From an uncultured Prevotellaceae bacterium (GTDB taxonomy: Bacteria > Bacteroidota > Bacteroidia > Bacteroidales > Bacteroidaceae), in assembly GCA_947166155.1 (NCBI GenBank), contig CAMVDC010000006.1, positions 1 to 42,218 of the forward strand: a stretch of DNA of 42,218 nucleotides. The letters are read 5' to 3'. Shown here in pieces: positions 9,752 through 20,384 of the stretch (its first letter is position 1; each line of letters begins with the position of its first letter). Under the pieces are notes generated by a model. It was not told the DNA's origin. It saw only the letters and a list, made by a program, of their open reading frames with translations, and made no database searches. A program made the translations under genes and the position numbers.

Positions 9752-12226
9752 ATGAAACTTGCAAGTAAAATATTTACACTTACGCTGGCCATGGCGATGG
9801 CTGGCTCTGCCTGTGCACAGAAGTGGTATAAGGTTAATGTGCATGAATCCAACTATGGTTTCGAGTGGAGTTTCCCTTACGAAACCGAACATTTCTCTCA
9901 TTTTGATTTTTCTGCCGACGGCAATGAGCTTCGCGCCCACCGCATAGACGAGGTTGAGGGCGTGGTGAATTATGTGCCGTTTATGACTGACAATGTCGAC
10001 AGCGTGGTCTTTGCCGACGAATTGGCAGAAGAACTTCAGACCCACAACAAATATCAGGTCTACTCGATGAACATCACCACAGATGGCTCTGTCGGTGTTT
10101 TGTCGAAGGATGAATATGTGAATTGCTACATTTCCCTCGATGGTCGCGACGGCTACAACATGTATTCTGGCACGGGTCGCATCCGTGGACGTGGCAATTC
10201 CACTTGGAAGTGGTATGACAAGAAGCCTTATCGCATCAAGCTCGACACAAAGCATAAGATGTTGGGACTTGATTCAAACAAGGATTGGGTGCTTCTGGCC
10301 AACTTCCGCGATGTTACCGACCTTATGAACACCTTCATGTTCGAGGTAGCTCGCTGGATGGGCATGCCTTACTGCAACCACACCCGCTACGTGGAGCTTT
10401 TCCTCGATGGCGAGTACCGCGGCCTCTATCAACTCACCGAGCAGGTGGAGCAAGGCAACAGCCGTGTGGCTGTGGCCGACAACGGAGGTATTCTCCTAGG
10501 TATGGACGTCGACGATGGTCCCGAGCTCTGTCCCGATGCAACCGACAACTTCTGGTCGAAGGTCTACAGCATGCCGATGGTGGTGAAGTATCCCAAGGAT
10601 GTAGATGCCCAGACCAAGGACTCAATCCGGGGCCTCCTTGCCGAACTTGAAAATGTAATAAAGTCGGCCGACTATGACGCCCTCGACTCAATCATGGACA
10701 TGCGCTCGTTTATGACCATGGCCATGCTTCAGGAATACAGCTACAACGTAGAGCTGGCAGCTCCGCGCAGTATCTTTATGTATAAGGATGTCAATGGCAA
10801 GTGGGCCATGGGTCCATTCTGGGACTGGGATGCCGGTTTCGACTTCGACTGGAGCGACATGTATACAGGTCACGTCTTCTTCAACAACTATCGCAACCTG
10901 CTACTCGGTACCGACCCCGCCAACCGCATCGGCGCTCGCGGCGGAGTGCCACGCTACTTCACCGACATGTTCAAGTCCGACCGCTACACACGTGAATACA
11001 AAGCCTTGTGGAACTCGGTGAAAGACTCAATCTTCACCCGCAACTGGGCCGAGATGGAACGCTATATCAGCGAACTCAACAAAGGCGCCTATGCACGCGA
11101 CCTTCAGCGCTGGCCGCTCACCTACACAACCGGCGGAGGCTGGTGGGGCGGACAGACAGTGTCGTATGTCATAGCCGACGAGATAGAGAAAATGCGTAAG
11201 TGGCTTGTCGGCCGCACAGCATATCTCGACAACATAATCAATGCATACCCCGTTGGCGGCAACGAAGGTGATGACCAGGAACCCGAATACGGAGTACTCA
11301 ACACCTACACCAACGGTACCAACATCGACATCTACGTCAAGATGAAAAAAGCCGCTGGATATACACAAAGCGACCAAATCGAAATCGACCCCTCAATGCT
11401 TGCCCAGGCACTCGGGCTCAGCGAGTCGGAAATCAATAGCGCCACCGTCAGCCTCACCTCGCTCAACAGCAACGGAAGCGTAGGCCGCAACACCGGTGAA
11501 GGCACATGGGGAGCATGGTTCAACGACAATGGCGATGTAGTCAGCTGGAACAGCGAATCACACGTATATATCAACCCGAGCAACACCGCCACCAGCGATG
11601 TCTACTCGTGGTCATACGGCTGCCATCCAAACATCTGCTCTTCAGGCGACCAACACATAGTCAAGATGCGCTACAGCGTGACCCGCAGCCGTCAGACACT
11701 TTATGTTTACGTCACCGTCCACTTCGGCATCGACGTCTTGCCCACCGGAACCTACGACAACATCAACGTCGACCCCTCCCTCTTCTCATGGCGCAACATG
11801 CAGAGCGTGGGAGAAGAAACCATAACTCGCAGCTACGACCTCGCCACCGTCGCCGCCTATGCCAAGCAGCCTATTTCAATCAATTTAGATGGCATTACAG
11901 CACAATTTCCCGACGGGGCAACCATCAACGACCTTACATACATGGTATGCAAAGACGTCAAGACCGGCGAACTCATCTCGCGCTCCACGGCATATAATAA
12001 CGAAACCTCGTCCAACGGTTTCTACATGCTCTTCGACGGCACCGCAGCTGCATGGGGCAGCAGCGACTGTAAAGTGGGCTACAACCCATCGAGCAGCACC
12101 ATCGACTTCGCCTACACCGCCGACACCTCGCGCCCACAAAATGGCACGACCTGCAATGCATCGGTGTTTCTTGTGTACGAAAACAAATACTATTATCGCT
12201 TGCGAATGAACATAACTTTAGTCTGA
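9752..12226 (+). CDS. CotH kinase-family surface protein with signal peptide and C-terminal DUF4859-like region
   Basis: 824 aa; N-terminal signal MKLASKIFTLTLAMAMAGSACAQ; CotH hallmark GRIRGRGNSTWKWYDKKPYRIKLD and IFMYKDVNGKWAMGPFWDWDAGFD; C-terminal WGAWFNDNGDVVSW...YVYVTVHFG. Confidence 0.85.
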   Translation: MKLASKIFTLTLAMAMAGSACAQKWYKVNVHESNYGFEWSFPYETEHFSHFDFSADGNELRAHRIDEVEGVVNYVPFMTDNVDSVVFADELAEELQTHNKYQVYSMNITTDGSVGVLSKDEYVNCYISLDGRDGYNMYSGTGRIRGRGNSTWKWYDKKPYRIKLDTKHKMLGLDSNKDWVLLANFRDVTDLMNTFMFEVARWMGMPYCNHTRYVELFLDGEYRGLYQLTEQVEQGNSRVAVADNGGILLGMDVDDGPELCPDATDNFWSKVYSMPMVVKYPKDVDAQTKDSIRGLLAELENVIKSADYDALDSIMDMRSFMTMAMLQEYSYNVELAAPRSIFMYKDVNGKWAMGPFWDWDAGFDFDWSDMYTGHVFFNNYRNLLLGTDPANRIGARGGVPRYFTDMFKSDRYTREYKALWNSVKDSIFTRNWAEMERYISELNKGAYARDLQRWPLTYTTGGGWWGGQTVSYVIADEIEKMRKWLVGRTAYLDNIINAYPVGGNEGDDQEPEYGVLNTYTNGTNIDIYVKMKKAAGYTQSDQIEIDPSMLAQALGLSESEINSATVSLTSLNSNGSVGRNTGEGTWGAWFNDNGDVVSWNSESHVYINPSNTATSDVYSWSYGCHPNICSSGDQHIVKMRYSVTRSRQTLYVYVTVHFGIDVLPTGTYDNINVDPSLFSWRNMQSVGEETITRSYDLATVAAYAKQPISINLDGITAQFPDGATINDLTYMVCKDVKTGELISRSTAYNNETSSNGFYMLFDGTAAAWGSSDCKVGYNPSSSTIDFAYTADTSRPQNGTTCNASVFLVYENKYYYRLRMNITLV

Positions 12227-12268
12227 GTGTAATTAACAAATAAATAACCAATCAAACCTCGAAACCAT

Positions 12269-12331
12269 ATGGACAAAAAGACAACATCGAAAAAAGACCT
12301 CTACTTCAGCCGCGGTCCCACACCAAACTGA
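12269..12331 (+). CDS. Candidate 20-aa micro-ORF (MDKKTTSKKDLYFSRGPTPN) between cotH and FAS1 genes
   Basis: ATG at 12269 after an A/T-rich leader, TGA at 12329-12331; same frame stays open for 28 more codons to TAA at 12416-12418. Confidence 0.35.
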   Translation: MDKKTTSKKDLYFSRGPTPN

Positions 12332-12433
12332 GGTGGGCAAAGCCGCAAACCAACCGGCAACACCCACGGCCGTAAGGCCACCCAAACAACGAAACAAATC
12401 AATAATCAAATTAATTAATAATCTTAAAATTTT

Positions 12434-15253
12434 ATGTTGTTTAACTTTCAGAGTAACAAATTACACAAACATCTTCTGGTAGGAGGTGCTTTGTGTGCTG
12501 CAGCTCTTGGATTCAACGGTTGTACCGACACTTATGACCTGGATGACAAACAGCCAACCGGCTTGAACACCATCTACGGTTATATGAACGACCAAGGCAA
12601 CTACAAGAACTTCTTGCAGCTCATTGACGACCTGGGCGAGAAAGAAACACTTTCGAAAACAGGTTCCAAAACCCTGTTCATTGCTGATGATAATGCATTC
12701 AATGCATTCTATCACAACAATAAATGGGGCGTGACAAGTTATGATCAACTGACCCTGGCACAGAAGAAAATCATTCTGCGCTCGGCCATGATCGACAACC
12801 CTTACCCAATCAGTATGCTTTCGAGCGTGCAGGGACCTATCGAAGGCGAGTGTATGCGTCGTACCGCTTCATTGCAAGTCTACGACTCAGTACTCGTGTT
12901 GCGTACCGACGACCCACAGCTGCCTAAAACCAGCTACTGGACCAACCTGGCACAAACACACGACACAATCGTGCTCTTCAAGGACGGATCAGGTGCATCG
13001 CCAATGATTCACTTCCTGCCACGATTCCTCGAGCAAAACATGATTACAGGTGAAGACGTAGACCGCCTCTACAACCTGCCTGTCGGAACCCATGTCTCTG
13101 ACGATGCATTCGTCAACGACTGTAAGGTCATTGAAGCAAACATCTTCTGTAAGAACGGATTCTTACATAAAGTAGATAAGGTGATGCTTCCACTCGACAA
13201 CATGGCAGAGGTGATTCGCACAAAACCACAACTCAGTCAGTACAGCGAACTGATCGAGCGATTCTGCGGACCAATCTACAGCTACGACCTCACCGAGCGC
13301 TACAACCAAATCTACGGCACACAAATCGACTCTGTATACCAGAAGTCATACTTCGCCGATCGTGGTAGCGCAAGTACAGGAACTACCAACACACAGCGCA
13401 CCGAGGACAAAGACCACAACCCTGTGACCGACATCATCAAGTACGACCCGGGATGGAACCGCTATCAGCCAGGTACAATCCTCGACCAGAACCGCGACGA
13501 GGTGATGGAAGACATGGGATGTATGATCGTACCAACCAACGAAGCACTCCAGGAATGGTGGGACAAAGGCGGCGGAAAGCCACTGAAGGACAACTTCGGT
13601 TCATGGGATAAGGTGCCAAACAAAGTGGTGCGCGAGCTCATCAACAACAATATGCTCAAGTCATTCGTGGCATCAGTACCATCAAAGTTCCACTCTGTGC
13701 TCAACGATGCAGCCATGGAGATGGGCATCAAGACCGAAAACCTCGACAGCGTGTTCCTTGCTTGCAACGGTGCAGTATACCAGACCAACAAGGTGTTCAC
13801 ACCTACAAGCTACTCTTCAGTGCTCTTCCCGGCAGTAGTGACCGAAGCCATGAGTATCATCTACAACGCCATCCAGGTGCTCCAGTTCGATGCATACCTC
13901 AACTCAATGGTGTCAAGATATAGCTTCTTCATCCCGCTCAACGACGGTATGCTCACATACGTCGACCCAGTGACACTCGGACAGAGCGAGACCAACATCT
14001 GGAAGTTCTACTTCGACCCCGATGGACGTTCACTCCAAGCTCGTGTCAAGGCCGTTGTTTACCATGCCGAACTGCAGGAAGACGGCACATGGCTTAAGGG
14101 CGACTCACTCCGTACCGTCACCGGTGGTGGAACAGTAGGTAGCGCCGGAAGCTCAGACCCAGTCTACAACCGCTTGCAGGAAATCCTCGACAACATCATC
14201 GTAATCGGTGACCTCGAGGAAGGCAAATACTACTATCGCACCAAGGGACTCAACTTCATCAAGGTCGGCGGACAAATCAATGTTCCAGGCTCAATGACAG
14301 CAGCCGGTGGATGGCAACTCGAAAACGGCGAACCACTCGTAGTTTCACAGGTTTATCCTATGGAAAATGGTACGTCATACGTTTGCGAAACACCACTCTA
14401 CTCAACAGTCAAGGCAACCAGCGACGTGCTGGCAAGCAACGAAAACTTCAGCGAGTTCTTTGCAATGCTGACAGAATGTGGAGCATTGTCAACCAGCCCA
14501 CGCGCAGCACTCAACTGGTCTTCAGTATCACGCAATGGTAACTTGATTTACAGCCCGGCCAACACAAGCGAGAGTGTGGGATACCTGCTCAACACATATC
14601 ACTACACCATCTACGCTCCTACAAACGAAGCTATGGCCGATGCATACAGCAAGGGTCTCCCGACACTCGAAATGCTCGATGAAGCACGCGAGATTGACGA
14701 CGACGACTCAACAGTCATCGTAGTAGCACCAGGCGATACTATCAAGTACGCAGAAATCAACGACTCAGCAGCACATCTGCAGAAGGTGATGCTCGACTTC
14801 GTAAAGTATCACATCCAAGATAACTCAATCTACATTGACAAGGGCTTTGAAAGCGGAAACTACGAGTCAGGAAAAATCAATCCTTCAACCGGACGTTCCT
14901 TCAAACTTGCTGTCAATGTTGATAATGCTGGAACCACAATGACCGTAAAGGGCATCTGCTCACCAGCCCAGGAAATCAACAAGTCTGTGATGTACAACAA
15001 GATGGCACGTGAGTTCTGGCTCAACAACACCAATGTCAACAATGCCACACTCATCAACACCTCATCAGGCGTTGTGGTACATGCAATCGACAAGCCACTC
15101 CTTTATAAGTATTATGCAGATAGAGACCTGGCTTTGCCTGAAAACAACCAGTTCATATACTCACCAAACGAAGTTTACACCGAGGAAGAGGAATATGAAA
15201 TAAGAAAGCGTGCAGAAATCTATAAGCTCAATAAGCGTATAAATAAGAAATAG
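12434..15253 (+). CDS. Large FAS1 (fasciclin) domain lipoprotein
   Basis: 939 aa; lipobox-like LCAAALGFNGC; FAS1 signatures KTLFIADDNAFNAFY and YTIYAPTNEAMADAY. Confidence 0.82.
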   Translation: MLFNFQSNKLHKHLLVGGALCAAALGFNGCTDTYDLDDKQPTGLNTIYGYMNDQGNYKNFLQLIDDLGEKETLSKTGSKTLFIADDNAFNAFYHNNKWGVTSYDQLTLAQKKIILRSAMIDNPYPISMLSSVQGPIEGECMRRTASLQVYDSVLVLRTDDPQLPKTSYWTNLAQTHDTIVLFKDGSGASPMIHFLPRFLEQNMITGEDVDRLYNLPVGTHVSDDAFVNDCKVIEANIFCKNGFLHKVDKVMLPLDNMAEVIRTKPQLSQYSELIERFCGPIYSYDLTERYNQIYGTQIDSVYQKSYFADRGSASTGTTNTQRTEDKDHNPVTDIIKYDPGWNRYQPGTILDQNRDEVMEDMGCMIVPTNEALQEWWDKGGGKPLKDNFGSWDKVPNKVVRELINNNMLKSFVASVPSKFHSVLNDAAMEMGIKTENLDSVFLACNGAVYQTNKVFTPTSYSSVLFPAVVTEAMSIIYNAIQVLQFDAYLNSMVSRYSFFIPLNDGMLTYVDPVTLGQSETNIWKFYFDPDGRSLQARVKAVVYHAELQEDGTWLKGDSLRTVTGGGTVGSAGSSDPVYNRLQEILDNIIVIGDLEEGKYYYRTKGLNFIKVGGQINVPGSMTAAGGWQLENGEPLVVSQVYPMENGTSYVCETPLYSTVKATSDVLASNENFSEFFAMLTECGALSTSPRAALNWSSVSRNGNLIYSPANTSESVGYLLNTYHYTIYAPTNEAMADAYSKGLPTLEMLDEAREIDDDDSTVIVVAPGDTIKYAEINDSAAHLQKVMLDFVKYHIQDNSIYIDKGFESGNYESGKINPSTGRSFKLAVNVDNAGTTMTVKGICSPAQEINKSVMYNKMAREFWLNNTNVNNATLINTSSGVVVHAIDKPLLYKYYADRDLALPENNQFIYSPNEVYTEEEEYEIRKRAEIYKLNKRINKK

Positions 15254-15254
15254 T

Positions 15255-18200
15255 ATGAAAAGAATAATATCAATGTTAATGCTATTAGCTTGCTTCTGTA
15301 CACTGGCACAGGCGCAGGTGAAGGCAGGCGATATAATCTCAGGTACCGTTTCCGATGACATCGAACCTCTGATGATGGTGAATGTGGTCGAAATCGACGC
15401 CAACAACCGTATTGTCGCCCACGGAGTTACTGATATCAATGGTAACTTCTCATTCAAATGTGTAAACCCGAGGGACCACATTCAGGTTTCATACATTGGA
15501 TACAAGACACAAAACCTACCTATTAATAAAAAGGTGTTCAAGATAATCATGCAGAGCGACACCCAAATCGAGACGGTGACCATCACCGCTACCCAAATGA
15601 CAGACGGTACAGGACTCTCAATCCCTATCACCGAAATCTCGACAGCTCAGCAGACTATCAGCATGACCGAGTTTGAAGGACTTGCAATGACATCAGTCGA
15701 TGAAGCACTGCAGGGACGTATCTCAGGTCTTGACATCGTGATGAACTCTGGTAACCTCGGTGCTGGTACTACAATGCGTCTGCGTGGTGTAAGTACAATC
15801 ACTGGTAACGCCGAGCCACTGATCGTCGTAAACGGTAATATCTGGTCGGAAAACCTCGACGGAAGCTTCGACTACAACAACGCAACCGAGGAACGATTTG
15901 CAGAACTGCTGCAGGTTAACCCTGAAGATATCGAGAGCATCACAGTGCTCAAGGACGCTGCCGCAACAGCTATTTGGGGTTCACACGGTGCAAACGGTGT
16001 AATCGAAATCAAGACTAAACGTGGACAACGTGGTAAGACACGCGTAAGCTATTCATACCGCTTCTCAGGCACATGGCAGCCCGACGGAATGAAGATACTC
16101 AACGGTGACGACTACACCATGTTCCTCAAGGAGTCATACTTCAACCCGACACTCAACAGTACAATCGCCGACAACACATCGTCGAGCTACATACCCGAAA
16201 TCAACTACGACCCCAACTACTCACAGTATCACATGTTCAACAACAACACTGACTGGGAAGACGTAGTTAAGCAGTTCGGTCAAAACCACCAGCACTATGT
16301 ATCACTCTCCGGTGGTGGTGAAAGAGCACGATTCCGTGTATCAGGCGGATACGACTATCAAATCGGTACCGTAATCAAGCAGAGACTCAACCGTTACACC
16401 ACACGTGTTGCACTCGACTACAACATCTCGAACCGCATCACTGTATCGACCAACTTCTCACTCTCCTACACTCACAACAAACACACATTCGGAGGTGACC
16501 CACTCGGTATAGCATACAAAAAGATGCCAAACGTTGCAATCTACGAAGAAGATGCAAATGAAATACCATCCGACAACTTCTACATCATGCAGAAGGAGTT
16601 CACATCTTCACAGCTCAACGACCAACTCGGTGTAGCCAACCCTGTGGCAAACGCACACCTCGGTAAGAGTATAGACAACAACCTCTCGCTCTCGCCTGAG
16701 TTCATCATGAAATACGACATCCTCGGTACTCGTGGCGACCAGCATCGACTCACATACCAGGGACAAGTTTCATTCAGTGTCAACAGTTCAGACTCTAAGA
16801 CATTCGCTCCATCAGTGCTCCAGACCGACGGTTGGACAGGAAGCAATGCCAACGTTGCCAACTCTTCTCAAAACAAGAGCCACAACTTCACCACACGTCA
16901 CAGCCTCACCTTCGCTCCACACTTCAACAACGAAGACCACAGCTTGCAATTCATGGTACGTGCTGAGTATGGTGCAGGAAACTCTTCTTCACAAGGCATC
17001 GGACGCCGCTGGCTCCCAACAAGTGACATCACATCGGCCCTGGCCGGAGGTGTTATCTCAAACTTCAGCTCAGGCGTAGGACGCTCAAAGAATGAGAACT
17101 TCGCAACTCAGATGCACTACGCATTCCGCGGAATGTATATCTTCGACTTCACAGCACGTTTCGATAAGTCAAACGGACACCCGAAAGAGTGGGGTAAGTA
17201 CTTCGGTATTTCAGGACGTTGGAACATCACCGGCGAGAAATTCATGGAAAAACTCAAGTGGATCAATATGCTTTCTATGAGCCTCGGTTGGGGACGTTCA
17301 GGACGTACAGCAAGTAATGCAACAAACATGTACAGTACATATAGCTCAAGCGGCTCGTACATGGGAGTTCAGGCTGTTGCTCCACAACAAATCCGACTCT
17401 CTGTCATCCGTCCTGCAAACCAGGATACATGGGACTTCGGTTCTAACTTCGCATTCCTCAACAACCGACTGAGCGGTGATATCCACCTCTATACCAACAA
17501 GTCGGAGCAGATGATGGCCTACCCAATCCCAACATCTTCTGGTTTCAAAACCATTCCTTCAAAGATTTACGGTTTGGTTCGTAATAACGGATGGGAATTC
17601 AATATCAGCGCCAACGACGTCTTCCGTCGCGGTAAGTTCTCTATGACATTCAATATGGCATTCTCGAACAACCGTAACCAAATCCTCGAAATGGACGACA
17701 TGATTCTGGAAAGTTACAACGATGAGTTCAACAAGTCGAACGGACAATACCTCTCTCGTGTACAGCTCCACAACCCAGTCGGCTCAATCTACGGATTCCG
17801 CTATAAGGGCGTATATGCTTACAGCGAATACAGCGAGGTAGAAGTTCCTGGCGTGAGCGGCCCCGATGCACCTGTGGCACGCAATGCAAAAGGCGAAGTC
17901 ATCCTTAACGAAAACGGACGTACCAAGCCAATGATGTTCGACTTCGAAGGTCAAAACTATGAGTTCAAGGGCGGTGATGCCAAGTACGAAGATATCAACC
18001 ACGATGGTAACATCAACGAGCTCGATATCGTTTACCTCGGCTCATCACTTCCAAAACTCACCGGTGGTTTCGGATTCCGTATCCGCTACGATAAATTCAA
18101 TGTTAACTTCCAGTTCAACTACCGTGTTGGACAGAAGGTGCTCAACACCGCACGTATGAATGGTGAAAGCATGTACGACAACAACAACCAATTGAGAGCC

Positions 18201-18516
18201 GTGAACTGGCGCTGGCACAACGAAGGTGATATCGCACCTATTCCACGTGCACTCCACAACTACGGTTACAACTGGCTCGGTTCTGACCGCTTCATGGAGG
18301 AAGCCACAGTTCTCTTACAACTTTGACTCACGTCGTCTCACACAGTTCGGTATCAAGTCGATCAACACAAGCTTCAACTTGAACAACCCGTTCGTACTCA
18401 CCAAGTACTCAGGTGCCGACCCAGAACACCCACAGGGTGGTTATGGTCCTGCAACCGACGGTGGACGTACACCTCGTTCAAAGTCTTTCACTCTTAGCTT
18501 AAATATTGGATTCTAA
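15255..18516 (+). pseudogene. SusC/RagA-type TonB-dependent outer membrane protein with frame break near 18306-18320
   Basis: ORF 15255-18326 carries the carboxypeptidase-regulatory-like and plug domains (MRLRGVSTITGNAEPLIVVNG, VLKDAAATAIWGSHGANGVIEIKTKRG) and ends ...DRFMEEATVLLQL*; the typical C-terminus FSYNFDSRRLTQFGIKSINTSFNLNNPFVLTKYSGADPE...FTLSLNIGF continues in the +1 frame to 18516. Confidence 0.82.
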
Positions 18517-18528
18517 AACTCATTAACG

Positions 18529-20376
18529 ATGAAAATACATAATATAATAAGGACAATAGGCGTAGCATTGTTTGCAGGTACGACATTCGTATCGTGCGAT
18601 GTTGAGTTGCTACCTCTTAACACCGTTATCCTTGAGAACTATTGGACCAATAAGGATGACGTGCAAAGTGTTGTCACATCCTGTTATGCCGGTCTGTGTT
18701 CATCAGACGTTATCACACGAATGGTTATCTGGGGCGAAGTCCGTTCAGATAACTGTGAGCCTGGACAGCAGATAGCAAATGCAGGAAATGACCTGAAATA
18801 CCTTCTCAGCGGAAACATCCTTGAAACCAACAGCTACTGCGAATGGTCTTCATTCTACAATGTAATCAACCGATGCAACACCGTCGAGATGTATGCACCT
18901 ATAGTGCAGGAACGCGACCCTAACTTCACCGAGTCAGACCTCCGTCAGACCATGGCCGAGATTAAGGCAATTCGTGCCCTGTGCTACTTCTATCTTATTC
19001 GTACATTCGGCGACGTACCATTCACATTCACTCCGTCAATCGACGATGGACAGGAATTTGTTATACCTGCAACCAAGCAGGAACTCATTCTTGACACACT
19101 GATTATGGACGTTGAGTCGTATATGATGTACGCACCGAAACGCTATGTAGTCGACAACGAGACTTCAGGAAAGATTAGCCGCAATGGTGTATATGCACTT
19201 CTGGCCGACCTCTATCTCTGGAGAGCATCCAATGCTAAGGTTGACCCGGCAAAGCGTAACGAGGACTACCTCAAGTGTATCGAATACTGCGACAAGGTGA
19301 TTGCAGCCAAGATCGACGAATACAAGGAAGACCGCTATGGCAACCTCAAGCGTCAGATTAGTCGCGACATATATGGCGAAAACGGATATCCTCTGATTGA
19401 AGAGTGGTCTGAAGCAGACCAGAACTCTGGTACAGGTGTCAATGCCAAAGCTTACGCATTGATTTTCGGTACTGGTCACTCATTCGAGAGCCTCTTTGAA
19501 CTTTCGTTCTCTTCAAACTCTGCATCAGGCGGTACTACCAACTCGACCCTGTCGACTCTGTATGGAAGCAACAGCAGTGCTGAAAACGGAGCACAGTTGG
19601 CTGCTACCGAAGCTTTGATGTCAAGCAAACCTAACAACCAATATCAGTACGACAACAGCCTTCTGTTCACTTCTTACGACTTCCGTAGCCAGGAGAACTT
19701 CCAGTGGCACGAAACCAACGTGTTCAACATCCGTAAGTATGTGACCGACCAGGCTCGAGTTGTCTGTGGTTCTCCTCAGCAATGGGCCGTACAACAGCCA
19801 AGCTACCGTACAGAAAACTATGCCAACTGGATCATCTATCGTCTCACCGACATCATGTTGCTGAAAGCTGAGGCCGAAGTTCAGGTGGCAGACTATATTG
19901 ATAACTATGTTCCCGACACATCAAGTGTCAAGACTCGTGTTGAGCAAGTATATGGCAATGTATACACTACATCAAAGGAATACTACGACGATGCGTTCAA
20001 CATTGTTGATGCCATCTACAAGCGCTCTGCACCAAATGCTCCTGCACAATACAAGCCAGTGCGTAACAGCGTGACCAACAAGCGCGACTTTGACAACCTT
20101 GTGGAAGCTGAGCGTCGCCGCGAACTTATGTTCGAAGGCAAGCGTTATTACGACCTCCTGCGTAAGGCTCGTCGTGACGGATCTACTACCAATGTTGTAG
20201 GTCAGCTCAGTAGCAAGTATCAGAGCAACTCTTCGGCTATGCGAATCAAGATGACTATGCTTGAGTTCCTCTACATGCCATATGCAAAGGAAGAGCTGAG
20301 ACGTAACAAACTGCTGAAGCAGAACCCAGCATTTGATAAGGAAAAGAAGAATAACAGAACTGGATTTAGCGACTAA
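18529..20376 (+). CDS. SusD/RagB-family nutrient-binding outer membrane lipoprotein
   Basis: Lipoprotein signal ...TTFVSCDVELLPLN; EIKAIRALCYFYLIRTFGDVPF; C-terminal EAERRRELMFEGKRYYDLLR. Confidence 0.93.
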   Translation: MKIHNIIRTIGVALFAGTTFVSCDVELLPLNTVILENYWTNKDDVQSVVTSCYAGLCSSDVITRMVIWGEVRSDNCEPGQQIANAGNDLKYLLSGNILETNSYCEWSSFYNVINRCNTVEMYAPIVQERDPNFTESDLRQTMAEIKAIRALCYFYLIRTFGDVPFTFTPSIDDGQEFVIPATKQELILDTLIMDVESYMMYAPKRYVVDNETSGKISRNGVYALLADLYLWRASNAKVDPAKRNEDYLKCIEYCDKVIAAKIDEYKEDRYGNLKRQISRDIYGENGYPLIEEWSEADQNSGTGVNAKAYALIFGTGHSFESLFELSFSSNSASGGTTNSTLSTLYGSNSSAENGAQLAATEALMSSKPNNQYQYDNSLLFTSYDFRSQENFQWHETNVFNIRKYVTDQARVVCGSPQQWAVQQPSYRTENYANWIIYRLTDIMLLKAEAEVQVADYIDNYVPDTSSVKTRVEQVYGNVYTTSKEYYDDAFNIVDAIYKRSAPNAPAQYKPVRNSVTNKRDFDNLVEAERRRELMFEGKRYYDLLRKARRDGSTTNVVGQLSSKYQSNSSAMRIKMTMLEFLYMPYAKEELRRNKLLKQNPAFDKEKKNNRTGFSD

Positions 20377-20384
20377 TTAGAACT

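Noticed and set aside
15255-18516. Programmed ribosomal frameshift in susC
   Set aside because: No slippery heptamer or downstream stimulatory structure at the break, and conserved residues are missing there; deletion, pseudogene or assembly error is more likely.
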